A stretch of 51,271 nt of DNA from JBBDZE01 sp040900345 (lineage in GTDB: Bacteria > Patescibacteriota > Minisyncoccia > Spechtbacterales > 2-12-FULL-38-22). Positions 24,309 to 32,160 of the stretch are shown here, piece by piece (the stretch's first letter is position 1; each line of letters begins with the position of its first letter). Location: positions 1 to 51,271 of the forward strand of contig JBBDZE010000005.1 of assembly GCA_040900345.1 (NCBI GenBank), written 5' to 3'. The translations under genes and the position numbers were made by a program. The notes below the pieces were generated by a model. It was not told where the DNA came from. It did no database searches and saw only the letters and a list, made by a program, of their open reading frames with translations.

Positions 24309-27300
24309 CGATATTCACCAGTTTCTGGTGGATAACGATCACTTTCTTCGGTTCTTTGCCTTCCAGATGCCGCTGGACGTTCTCGTGGGCAAGGGCTTGT
24401 TGTTGCAGCTCCTCGTCGGCAATGTCGGCCGACACCTCAATCTGGGCGCGCAGTTTGCCGTTTACCTGTACCGGCACGGTGATGGTGTCGGTTTGTGTTT
24501 TGGCCTCATCATACTGGGGCCAGGGCTGTTCGTGGACCGCGCCCTCGTTGCCCAGCTGTTCCCACAACTCGGCGGCAATGAACGGCGCGTAGGGGGCCAG
24601 CAGCAAGACAAGCGCGTCCAGCTGTTCTTTCGTATGGGGTTCCTCGTACAACACGTTGACGTACTCCATAAAGGAAGCAACGGCCGTGTTGTAGCGCAGC
24701 TTGTCGGTGTCTTCGGTTATCTTCTTGACAGTGCGGTGCTGGGCCACCACGACAGCGTTGCTGGCTGTATCTTTTCCGCCTTCTTGACTCTTGATTCTTG
24801 CTTCTTGCTTCTGAACGAGTCCCCACACGCGTTTAAGGAACCGATGCGAGCCGGCAACACTGTTAGTGTTCCAAGGCTTAGTACCTTCCAGTGGGCCCAT
24901 AAACATCTCGTACACACGCAGAGTGTCAGCGCCGTAGGCATCCACCACATCATCGGGGTTAATGACGTTTCCTTTTGACTTAGACATCTTAAAGTTGTCC
25001 TCGCCCAAAATAGTGCCCTGATGGCGAAGGGCGGCGAAGGGCTCGTTAAAATCAATGTAGCCCAGCTTGTTGAGGACCTTCGTAAAGAAGCGCGCGTATA
25101 GCAGGTGCAGGACCGTGTGTTCGGCACCGCCCATATACAGGTCCACTGGCATCCAGTACTTCATCGCCTTTTTGCTGGCGAACTCCTTTTCATTGTTGGG
25201 ATCGGTAAAACGGAAGAAGTACCAGCTGGAATCCACAAACGTGTCCATGGTGTCCACTTCGGGCTTCCAACCCTTGCCGAAAATGTTCTCCGTGCGCTCG
25301 GCCAGTTCCTTGGACTGCCCAAGCGGCGAGGTGCCGTGGGGAGTAAACTCAACGTCAGTGGGCAAGGTCCAAGGTAGGTGCTCTTCAGGAATCGGATGTG
25401 GGATACCCTCCGGATCGTACACAATGGGAATGGGCGCACCCCAGTAGCGCTGGCGAGACACCAGCCAGTCGCGCAGGCGATAGGTGGTTTTAGTCTCACC
25501 GCCGACAAACTCGGTGATGGCCTTTTTTGCCTCGCCATTTGCCATGCCGTCAAATTGGCCGGAGTTTAGCATCACCCCTTCTTTATGGCTGACGAAAAAC
25601 TGCCCATAAAAAGCATTTTCTCCAAGCCATGCCCAGACTGACTCGTCCGTGTCCTCATCGTCGTTAAACTGGTGGCCAAGCTTGCGGATTTTTCCGTCGT
25701 TTTCGCCGCTTAAAATTAACCGTTCTATCGCGCCATCTCTATGCTTGAAAATGAACACCGTCTCATCGCTAATATATTCGTTCCAAAAGCCCGGTTCCAT
25801 TTTTTCAACAATCATTTTTTCGAACGCATCGGCATTCTTTTTGGGAAATGAGACCATAAGATATCCTTCCTCGGTAACACCCTCAACGGTGCCGCCAATG
25901 CCTTCAATATCTTTCTTGCTGATGTCCTTCTGCCCCATGATGTAACTCACAGCAAAATCAACTGTCGGAACGACAACGGGCATAATCGGCAAGTCGTACT
26001 TTTTCGCAAACTCGTAGTCGCGCTCGTCGTGGGCGGGGACGGCCATAATGGCGCCGGTCCCGTAATGGGCTAGCACGTAATCAGCAAGGTAGATAGGAAT
26101 TTCTTCTTTGTTTGCGGGGTTTATGGCCGTGACACCCTCTAGCTTCACGCCGGTCTTGTCTTTGTCTTCGCCTGTGCGCTCAACATCGGTCTTGTTGCAG
26201 GCCGCCTCCACATAGGCGGCGACCTCGTTCCAGTTTTTTATGGTGTCTTTCAGCTCCTCAACCAGCTCGTGTTCGGGGGCAAGCACTATGTACGTTGCTC
26301 CAAACAGCGTGTCGGGGCGGGTTGTGAAGACACGAATAGAGGGAACAACCGCACGCAAAATGCTCGGCTCTTCTTTTGCACAAAAATGGTCTTCCCCAAC
26401 ATGCGCACGAACCACAGGAACATTAAGACCCTGCGCAAGACGCGCTGCCTGCTCGTCTGAAACCGCAGAGTCCTCATCCCCTTGAAGCACAGTTATAAAC
26501 CCTGCGGCGTTTCGTATTTTCTCAAAGTTGAATATCCACTTAAATTTGTCTGCAAAAATCCTATCCTCATCCGCAAAATTAGGGTCAACAAACCCACCGG
26601 CAGTAACAAGTCCCGCGATACGAATATCCAACTTCTCTAATACTTTAAGAGCGACTACGGAGCCTAGGCTGTGGCCAAAAAGAATGGTGTTTTCATCAAA
26701 CGTGCAGGTTTTTAGCACATGCCCCACCTGCCCTTCTTCGGTCGGCTCATTAGTATCGGGAAGTGTCGGCATTTGAACAGTATGTCCTTGCGCTTCAAGC
26801 TGCTCTTTGAGCCACGGGAAAAAATTGTCTTTCGGTGAGCCGGTAAAACCGTGGAGTAAAACGAAGTTAAATTTCTTCTTGATGCCAAACTCTATCTCAG
26901 CCCCTTCGCTACGGCCTATCCAGTTGCGCTGGTTGGCAACAGTGTAGTCGGGCCAGTCCACAGAGTCCAGGTCGTCGATAAGCTCTTCGGCAAAGTCCGT
27001 TATCTTGAAAAACCACTGCTCAAGATCTTTTTGCACCACTTTGGCGCCACTGCGCTCGGCCGTGCCGTCGGGCAGGACCTGCTCGTTGGCAAGCACCGTC
27101 TGGTCTACCGGGTCCCAGTTGACCTTGGCTTTCTTTTTGTAGGCCAGGCCGTTGTTGTACAGCAACAGAAAAAACCACTGCGTCCATTTATAGTAGTCGG
27201 GGTTGTGGGTGCCAATTTCGCGGCTCCAATCGTACGAGAGGCCCATGCGCTGAATTTGCCCACGGAACGTATCAATAGCTTTTGCGGTGGTCTCCTGCGG

Positions 27301-27588
27301 GGGCGTGCCGGTCTTGATGGCATAGTTTTCAGCCGGTAGGCCGAAGGCGTCCCAGCCCATGGGATGCAGGACGTTGTAGCCGCGCATGCGAAAATAACGA
27401 CTATAAATATCCGTCGCTGTGTAAGGTTCCAAGTGTCCAACATGCAACCCGGAGCCAGAAGGGTACGGGAACATGTCCAGCACGTAGAGCTTTTTGTTCT
27501 TGTCGTCTCCGTTGGGCGCGTAGTGATCGTCGTCGCTCCATTTTGCACGCCACTTTTCTTCGATGTTCTTTGGATTGTAATCTTCCAT
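24301..27588 (-). CDS. leuS: leucine-tRNA ligase with inserted serine-hydrolase domain
   Basis: Class I synthetase with all its own motifs: HVGH (LDMFPYPSGSGLHVGHLEPY), editing-site TTRPDTLFGATY and AVPAHDERDYEFA, DTFVDSSWYFFR, and KMSKSKGN. It is 1095 residues instead of about 820-870. About 180 residues (roughly 239-417, bases 26338-26874) form an RBBP9/YdeN-like alpha/beta hydrolase: FVLLHGFTGSPKDNFFPWL, nucleophile elbow GHSLGS, acid GDED, histidine in GEDHF. A second insert (about 541-669) follows the editing aspartate region. ATG 27588 is preferred to an upstream in-frame codon because the leader element ends exactly there. Confidence 0.95.
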   Translation of the reverse strand: MEDYNPKNIEEKWRAKWSDDDHYAPNGDDKNKKLYVLDMFPYPSGSGLHVGHLEPYTATDIYSRYFRMRGYNVLHPMGWDAFGLPAENYAIKTGTPPQETTAKAIDTFRGQIQRMGLSYDWSREIGTHNPDYYKWTQWFFLLLYNNGLAYKKKAKVNWDPVDQTVLANEQVLPDGTAERSGAKVVQKDLEQWFFKITDFAEELIDDLDSVDWPDYTVANQRNWIGRSEGAEIEFGIKKKFNFVLLHGFTGSPKDNFFPWLKEQLEAQGHTVQMPTLPDTNEPTEEGQVGHVLKTCTFDENTILFGHSLGSVVALKVLEKLDIRIAGLVTAGGFVDPNFADEDRIFADKFKWIFNFEKIRNAAGFITVLQGDEDSAVSDEQAARLAQGLNVPVVRAHVGEDHFCAKEEPSILRAVVPSIRVFTTRPDTLFGATYIVLAPEHELVEELKDTIKNWNEVAAYVEAACNKTDVERTGEDKDKTGVKLEGVTAINPANKEEIPIYLADYVLAHYGTGAIMAVPAHDERDYEFAKKYDLPIMPVVVPTVDFAVSYIMGQKDISKKDIEGIGGTVEGVTEEGYLMVSFPKKNADAFEKMIVEKMEPGFWNEYISDETVFIFKHRDGAIERLILSGENDGKIRKLGHQFNDDEDTDESVWAWLGENAFYGQFFVSHKEGVMLNSGQFDGMANGEAKKAITEFVGGETKTTYRLRDWLVSRQRYWGAPIPIVYDPEGIPHPIPEEHLPWTLPTDVEFTPHGTSPLGQSKELAERTENIFGKGWKPEVDTMDTFVDSSWYFFRFTDPNNEKEFASKKAMKYWMPVDLYMGGAEHTVLHLLYARFFTKVLNKLGYIDFNEPFAALRHQGTILGEDNFKMSKSKGNVINPDDVVDAYGADTLRVYEMFMGPLEGTKPWNTNSVAGSHRFLKRVWGLVQKQEARIKSQEGGKDTASNAVVVAQHRTVKKITEDTDKLRYNTAVASFMEYVNVLYEEPHTKEQLDALVLLLAPYAPFIAAELWEQLGNEGAVHEQPWPQYDEAKTQTDTITVPVQVNGKLRAQIEVSADIADEELQQQALAHENVQRHLEGKEPKKVIVIHQKLVNIVV

Positions 27589-27692
27589 GCCAATTTTACC
27601 CAAGAGTGCAGCCTAGCTGTCTCCCTTTGGGAGATCTCCCGTAGGGAGACAAAATTGAGCGCTCTGAGCCCGCCATGGGCGGGTCGAAGAGT
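27589..27692 (-). promoter_or_regulatory. structured leader element, leuS copy
   Basis: In leuS sense, CTCT/AGAG encloses CCCGCC-CAT-GGCGGG. CAATTTT then pairs with AAAATTG ending 2 bases before ATG, and encloses two extra hairpins, TCTCCC-TAC-GGGAGA and TCTCCC-AAA-GGGAGA. Both stems differ from the parB and rpmI copies by compensating changes. Confidence 0.75.
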
Positions 27693-27779
27693 TACGAATA
27701 ACACTTGTCCTTCAAATAGTACTGAAAAGAAGCCCAATAGTAAAGGAAGCTGCACCCAAAAAGCACACATTTAAGCCCT

Positions 27780-27832
27780 CATGAGCGGCAAAATGGCCAA
27801 ATCGTTACGCTTTTGCCATTTTGCCGCTCATG
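27780..27832. repeat. 18-bp-stem inverted repeat between the leuS leader and palindrome 1
   Basis: CATGAGCGGCAAAATGGC (27780-27797) pairs exactly with 27815-27832 around a 17-base loop. There is no T run of terminator type. It may be a regulatory hairpin or a short mobile palindrome. Together with 27883-27932 it accounts for most of the 336-base gap. Confidence 0.7.
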
Positions 27833-27882
27833 ACCTAATTCAAAAAACCCTCCTACCCTTCCTTGCGCCTCCTTGCGCCTCC

Positions 27883-27932
27883 TCGTTCTTTCTAATAATT
27901 TCCACGGCCGTGGAAATTATTAGAAAGAACGA
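27883..27932. repeat. 50-bp perfect palindrome after the PaaX/Cas2-like gene
   Basis: Two 25-base arms with no loop, centred on CCACGG|CCGTGG, ending 7 bases from the gene's stop codon. The right arm reads CCGTGGAAATTATTAGAAAG, sharing CCGTGGA, TTA and TAGAAA in register with palindrome 2 at 28529-28580. Confidence 0.9.
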
Positions 27933-27939
27933 CCCTTCC

Positions 27940-28524
27940 CTACTGCAAGTCGAACCCCTTCTTGTTTAAAAGAGTTCGGAGCTTAGAATCATTCTCTAGT
28001 GGACCAGTAAACTTCAGCACATATCTCTGCACGCCAAAGTACTCACATAGGACATCCACCTCTTTGCCGCAGGGATATGGATAGGCCCATACGCTCTGTT
28101 GAATTTGGAAGAAGCCCATTCGTTTTAGTTTGTCGCGCAAAACATCGCGGGCGTAGCGCTCATCTTCTGGAATGTCAAACATAACAAGCCGCCATTTCTT
28201 GTCCCACGTTCCACGCCGTGACAATACAAGACTGCCAACTTCATACCCGCGCAAAGCCCCTCGCCCCTTCTTCGTAAGATCCAGACGCCGCTCTGCCCCA
28301 CTGCCAACTACCTTAACGTAGCCATGCTTGCGCAGGTTATAAAGACTGTCCCGTACCTTTTTCTCGCTTAAAAGCTGCTCGTCGTCAGGTGGCGTATTGA
28401 TTTTCTTAAGAATATTGCGCGTTACTATCGCCGATCCCATAGGCGAAGAGCAGGCCACACCAAGAGCAATCACCCCGAGCACGGTTTTTTGGATAGAATT
28501 TCGATCCATACTTCGTAGTCCCAT
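27940..28524 (-). CDS. PaaX/Cas2-like winged-helix protein
   Basis: 194 residues. The N-terminal half (about 10-95) is a winged helix (KKVRDSLYNLRKHGYVKVV, RLDLTKKGRGALRG). The C-terminal half (about 108-185) matches the Cas2-like ferredoxin fold of PaaX regulators: KKWRLVMFDIPEDERYARD, LRDKLKRMGFFQIQQSVWAY, with the aspartate of FDIP at the Cas2 metal-site position. There is no CRISPR array or cas1 here, so it is not a CRISPR adaptation protein. It may start at 28524 or 28509. The gene is tightly bracketed by two related perfect palindromes, its likely binding sites or element ends. Confidence 0.85.
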   Translation of the reverse strand: MGLRSMDRNSIQKTVLGVIALGVACSSPMGSAIVTRNILKKINTPPDDEQLLSEKKVRDSLYNLRKHGYVKVVGSGAERRLDLTKKGRGALRGYEVGSLVLSRRGTWDKKWRLVMFDIPEDERYARDVLRDKLKRMGFFQIQQSVWAYPYPCGKEVDVLCEYFGVQRYVLKFTGPLENDSKLRTLLNKKGFDLQ

Positions 28525-28528
28525 ACTA

Positions 28529-28580
28529 GCATAATTTTCTAGTAACCTCCACGGCCGTGGAGGTTACTAGAAAATTATGC
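28529..28580. repeat. 52-bp perfect palindrome before the PaaX/Cas2-like gene
   Basis: Two 26-base arms with no loop, centred on CCACGG|CCGTGG. The right arm begins CCGTGGAGGTTACTAGAAAA. It begins 4 bases from the first possible start codon of the gene and ends 10 bases from the tatD stop. Confidence 0.9.
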
Positions 28581-28590
28581 AAAGCTCGTT

Positions 28591-29547
28591 CTAGCCGGCG
28601 AGGCCGAAGTTGACGCGGAAGAGGGCTTGCGCGTTCTCAGTGGTTTGGCGTTCCACCTCTTCGGGCGAGATGTTTTTGAGCCTGGCGATTTCTGCGGCAA
28701 TTAAGGGCAGGAAGGCCGGCTCATTGCGTTCCGGGTCACAGCCCGCCTTCTCCGCCTGCTGGCGGAGAAGGCGTGGCAAGGGCGGAGTGAGGTACGGGGC
28801 GTCGGTCTCCAAGACAATGCGCTCAAGCGGGCATGCCTTCACGGCCTCTTGCACAAAGTCCAACTTAAAGACCAATCCGTTTACGCCGATGCAGTAGCCC
28901 ATGCTTAAAAACGCGTCCAATTGCTTGAGATCACCCGTGTAGGAATGCACCACGCCGGGACCGGCCACCTCTTTGGCCTGCCCGCCGAAGCCTTGCCTGC
29001 CCGCCGAAGCCTCAGCGCAGGCGGGGCGCAGGCGGGGCTGGCGGTGGTTTTTGAGAATGTCCAGCATGTCATCGTGCGCCACCCGGCAGTGCAAAATAGT
29101 GGGCAGGTCGTGATCGGCGGCCATATCAAGCTGGGCAATGAACGTGTCGGCCTGGCGCTGCATATACTCGGCGCGCTTTGCTTTGCTTTTGGGGCGCCGC
29201 CAATAATCCAATCCTATCTCGCCTATCGCGACCACCTTGTCGGATTGCAACAGCTGCTCGTATGCGTCGCGGTCAAACTCCTCTTTGCGCGTGACAAATT
29301 TTACCTGGTTTTCCACCTCGGCCTCATCCACCCGCACTTCTTCCAAATGAATGGGATGCAAGCCCACGGCCGCCCACAGCCAGGGATGGTTCCAGCGTTT
29401 CGCGTATTCAACCGCGCGGCGCGAAGTATCTATTTGGGAACCCGGCATTACGATAGCAACACCGGCCTCAAACGCGCGTTTAACGGTCGCATCGCCGTCG
29501 TCTTTAAACGAGTTAAATTGTACGTGCCCGTGGGTGTCAACAAACAT
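28591..29547 (-). CDS. tatD: TatD-family metal-dependent hydrolase with two repeat-derived inserts
   Basis: TIM-barrel nuclease family. The metal ligands are in place: HGH at residues 6-8, GEIGLDYW, LHCRVAH, VVHSYTG and LETDAPYL. It is 318 residues, about 55 longer than usual. Two stretches look foreign: about 171-192 (RPACAEASAGRQGFGGQA), encoded by direct and inverted repeats at 28976-29040, and about 259-271 (LRQQAEKAGCD), encoded by a hairpin at 28744-28773. Both fall in surface-loop positions and keep the frame. It lies 2 bases after metG, so is probably co-transcribed with it. Confidence 0.92.
   Translation of the reverse strand: MFVDTHGHVQFNSFKDDGDATVKRAFEAGVAIVMPGSQIDTSRRAVEYAKRWNHPWLWAAVGLHPIHLEEVRVDEAEVENQVKFVTRKEEFDRDAYEQLLQSDKVVAIGEIGLDYWRRPKSKAKRAEYMQRQADTFIAQLDMAADHDLPTILHCRVAHDDMLDILKNHRQPRLRPACAEASAGRQGFGGQAKEVAGPGVVHSYTGDLKQLDAFLSMGYCIGVNGLVFKLDFVQEAVKACPLERIVLETDAPYLTPPLPRLLRQQAEKAGCDPERNEPAFLPLIAAEIARLKNISPEEVERQTTENAQALFRVNFGLAG
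28744..28773. repeat. palindromic repeat inside tatD
   Basis: CGCCTTCTCCGCC (28744-28756) pairs exactly with GGCGGAGAAGGCG (28761-28773) around TGCT. It adds about 12 residues between LTPPLPRL and RNEPAFL. Confidence 0.8.
28976..29040. repeat. compound repeat inside tatD
   Basis: GCCTGCCCGCCGAAGCCT occurs twice (28976-28993, 28995-29012), followed by two copies of GCGCAGGCGGGG, which are partly inverted relative to the first unit. It encodes the RPACAEASAGRQGFGGQA stretch. Confidence 0.8.
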
Positions 29548-29549
29548 AG

Positions 29550-31034
29550 CTAACCGAGACGCGGAAATAACCCTTCCGCCTTTTTGAGCTTGAATGTCAG
29601 CCTACCCCCTTCGCCTTCAATGCCCAGCCGGTCGGCTATTCTTGCGGCCGTGTCGGGAATGATAGGGCCAAGCATGTGGACGAGCCGTGCCAACATGGCG
29701 GCAACGTCTGTGATTTCGGCAATAAACTTCTCGTTGTCTTTTTTAGGCAGCTCCCAGAGCTTCACATCGCTGATGCGCTTGTCGGCGTATTTGATGAGGG
29801 TGTTGATATCGGTGATGGCTTCGTTGAACTTGAAAGCCTCCATGTTTTCCTCGTAGGCCGCTTCGTGTTGTTTGATTACCGCTTTGGTTTCTTTGCTGGG
29901 CTCAAGGGGAAGGCGCTTTGTAATATGCGTATCGCCTAGTGTCGTCACCCGGGCGACCAAGTTTCCCAACCCCAGGGCCAAGTCGCCGTTGTAGCGCGCC
30001 TCGAACTTCTCAATGGAAAAGTCTCCGTCCTTGGTGGCGGGAATCTCTGCCAATACATAGTAGCGCACCGCATCGGCGCCGTACTTTTCGACAAGCTCAA
30101 ACGGGTCCACCACGTTACCCAAGCTCTTGGACATTTTTTTACCCTCCACGCTGACAAACCCATGCACCAAGAGGGCTTTGGGCAAAGGCAGGCCGGCCGA
30201 AAGCAGCATACCCGGCCAAATGGCCGCGTGGAATCGTAAAATATCTTTGCCAATAACATGCACGTCGGCGGGCCAGAACTTCTTCACATTGGCATCGTGC
30301 GTTGTGCCGTACCCGAGCGCCGTTAGGTAGTTGGGTAAGGCATCGGCCCAGACATACATGGTGTGGTCCTTGTCCCCCGGCACCGGCACGCCCCAGGAAA
30401 GGTCTTTGCTCGGCCGCGAGAAACTAACGTCCTCCAGCCCCATATCCAACAAGGAAAGAATTTCGTGCTCACGCTCTTTAGGAACGATTTTCAGCTCGCC
30501 ACTTGTAATGGCTTTTTTTATCCCGTCCGTATACTTGGACAGCCGAAAAAAGTAATTCTCTTCGGCTATTTCTTCGGGGGTGGCTCCGTGAATTTCACAG
30601 ATGCCGTCTTTGAGGTCTTTTTGTGTGACGAACGCTTCGTGTCCTACGCAATATAACCCTGTGTACTCCTTTTTATACAGGTCGCCATTTTTTTCGAGTA
30701 TCTTCCAAAGTTTTTGGACGCCGGGCCAGTGGCGCTCTTGGTCGCTTGTGCGCACAAATACGTCCTGGGAGATGTTGAGCGCTTTGGTAAGCTCTTTAAA
30801 CACCTCGCTGTTTTCGGCGGTATACTCGTGGGGCGTTTTGCCGGCTGCCTCCGCCGCGCGCGCGTTTTTGACGCCGTGCTCGTCTGTTCCAGTTGCAAAA
30901 AATACCTCTTTGTTATGGAGGCGCTGATAACGAGCCACGGCGTCTGCCTGGACTTTTTCGAGCGCGTGGCCGATGTGGGGTCTGCCATTAACATAATCAA
31001 TGGCAGTCGTGATGTAAAAGGTTTTGTTGGGCAT
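29550..31034 (-). CDS. metG: methionine-tRNA ligase
   Basis: Class I synthetase charging initiator and elongator tRNA-Met. HIGH is at residues 20-23 (GRPHIGHALEK) and KMSKS in GKKMSKSLGNVVDP. The insert domain is short, around LYCVGHEAFVTQ and CEIHGATPEE. The WADALPNYLTALGY segment and the alpha-helical anticodon domain are typical. The 494-residue product ends without the dimerising EMAP-like C-terminal domain found in longer MetRS. It overlaps nothing and runs into tatD after 2 bases. Confidence 0.96.
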   Translation of the reverse strand: MPNKTFYITTAIDYVNGRPHIGHALEKVQADAVARYQRLHNKEVFFATGTDEHGVKNARAAEAAGKTPHEYTAENSEVFKELTKALNISQDVFVRTSDQERHWPGVQKLWKILEKNGDLYKKEYTGLYCVGHEAFVTQKDLKDGICEIHGATPEEIAEENYFFRLSKYTDGIKKAITSGELKIVPKEREHEILSLLDMGLEDVSFSRPSKDLSWGVPVPGDKDHTMYVWADALPNYLTALGYGTTHDANVKKFWPADVHVIGKDILRFHAAIWPGMLLSAGLPLPKALLVHGFVSVEGKKMSKSLGNVVDPFELVEKYGADAVRYYVLAEIPATKDGDFSIEKFEARYNGDLALGLGNLVARVTTLGDTHITKRLPLEPSKETKAVIKQHEAAYEENMEAFKFNEAITDINTLIKYADKRISDVKLWELPKKDNEKFIAEITDVAAMLARLVHMLGPIIPDTAARIADRLGIEGEGGRLTFKLKKAEGLFPRLG

Positions 31035-31089
31035 ACCGAACTAAAAATAGCGCAAACGCCGCGCTATGCCAAGAGCATCGACCAACGCG

Positions 31090-32139
31090 TTAGTTGGCCT
31101 GGCGGACATCGCGCACCACTTCCCCCAAAATTCCCACCATCGGGATGGCCAGCACAATACCCCAGAAGCCAGCCAGTTCGGCACCGACGAGCACGGCGAT
31201 AATGACCAAAATAGGATTGACCCCCACCACCCGCGACATAATACTGGGGATAATCACATTTTGTTCAATCTGCTGCAGTAATACATACAGGCCGACCGCC
31301 GCAAGCGCCAGCAGGGGCGAAACGAGCGAAATGAACAAGAACATCACAATGCCCACCGAAATGGGACCTATGAACGGTACTACCTCAAGAAGGCCGGCGA
31401 GTATTGAGATTGTCAAAATAAAAGGCACATGAGTTTCCGGACCCGTGATCGTGTCCAAAATGGTCAGAACAATGAACACGCTCACACCCATAAAGACCGC
31501 TAACACGAACTGCGCCTGCATCCAACGCCCCAGCCGCCGCTCGATGCGGCCCCATAAATCAGCGACGTACTCTTCGTGCTGCTTGGGTGTGAACATGCGC
31601 AAAAAGCGCTCCACGCCCTTATATTGCAGCGCCAGATAGAACGAAATAATCAAAACGAGGGCGAATGATACGACTCCGCCAAACAGCGAGAGGGCAAATC
31701 CCAGCGCGTCGCCCGGGCCAACAAAGGTCAGGCTGCTTTCAAAGTTGAGTAGTGCCTGGTCAAGCGCCGGTTTTAAAAACCCCGCGCCCTCAAAAAGGCC
31801 GCCACGCACGAAGTCGTTCAGAAATGTTTCATACTGAGCGGGAAGGTCTTGGGAAAGCGTACGGACCTCACCGTATAGTGTCGGGAGTGTGGCGTAGAAG
31901 AGGCCAAAGAATGCGCCGAACGCCAGCAAGTACATCGCCGGTACCGTCACGCCGCGAGGGATGCGGCGTTGTTCAAATCGGCGCAGCGTGGGCTCCAGCG
32001 CGGCCGCGACAACGATCGCGAAGAATATGCTGGCAAGAATTTTCCAGATGGCAAAAAAGAGTCCTACCAAAAGCACCACGGCCACAACGCGCAATATCGT
32101 GCTTGCGGAGATATCGATTGTAGTGATGGGGTTATTCAT
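31090..32139 (-). CDS. AI-2E family (PerM-like) permease
   Basis: 349 residues with about eight membrane helices in the family pattern: two N-terminal helices (AVVLLVGLFFAIWKIL, FFAIVVAAALEPTL), an extracytoplasmic loop with LPAQYETFLNDF, then the conserved VPFIGPISVGI and QQIEQNVIIPSIMSRVVGVNPILVI. The family includes autoinducer exporters and sodium/proton antiporters, so the substrate is open. It sits between the M16 peptidase and metG in a compact same-strand block. Confidence 0.88.
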   Translation of the reverse strand: MNNPITTIDISASTILRVVAVVLLVGLFFAIWKILASIFFAIVVAAALEPTLRRFEQRRIPRGVTVPAMYLLAFGAFFGLFYATLPTLYGEVRTLSQDLPAQYETFLNDFVRGGLFEGAGFLKPALDQALLNFESSLTFVGPGDALGFALSLFGGVVSFALVLIISFYLALQYKGVERFLRMFTPKQHEEYVADLWGRIERRLGRWMQAQFVLAVFMGVSVFIVLTILDTITGPETHVPFILTISILAGLLEVVPFIGPISVGIVMFLFISLVSPLLALAAVGLYVLLQQIEQNVIIPSIMSRVVGVNPILVIIAVLVGAELAGFWGIVLAIPMVGILGEVVRDVRQAN

Positions 32140-32160
32140 GCCCGTCGGGGCGTTCGAGCC

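Noticed and set aside
27589..27940. T-box leader upstream of leuS
   Set aside because: No specifier loop or conserved T-box sequence is visible. The leader matches copies before parB and rpmI instead, which are not aminoacylation genes.
27940..28524. Cas2 nuclease of a CRISPR system
   Set aside because: The fold resembles Cas2, but the N-terminal winged helix fits PaaX regulators, and no cas1, other cas gene or repeat-spacer array is present in the window.
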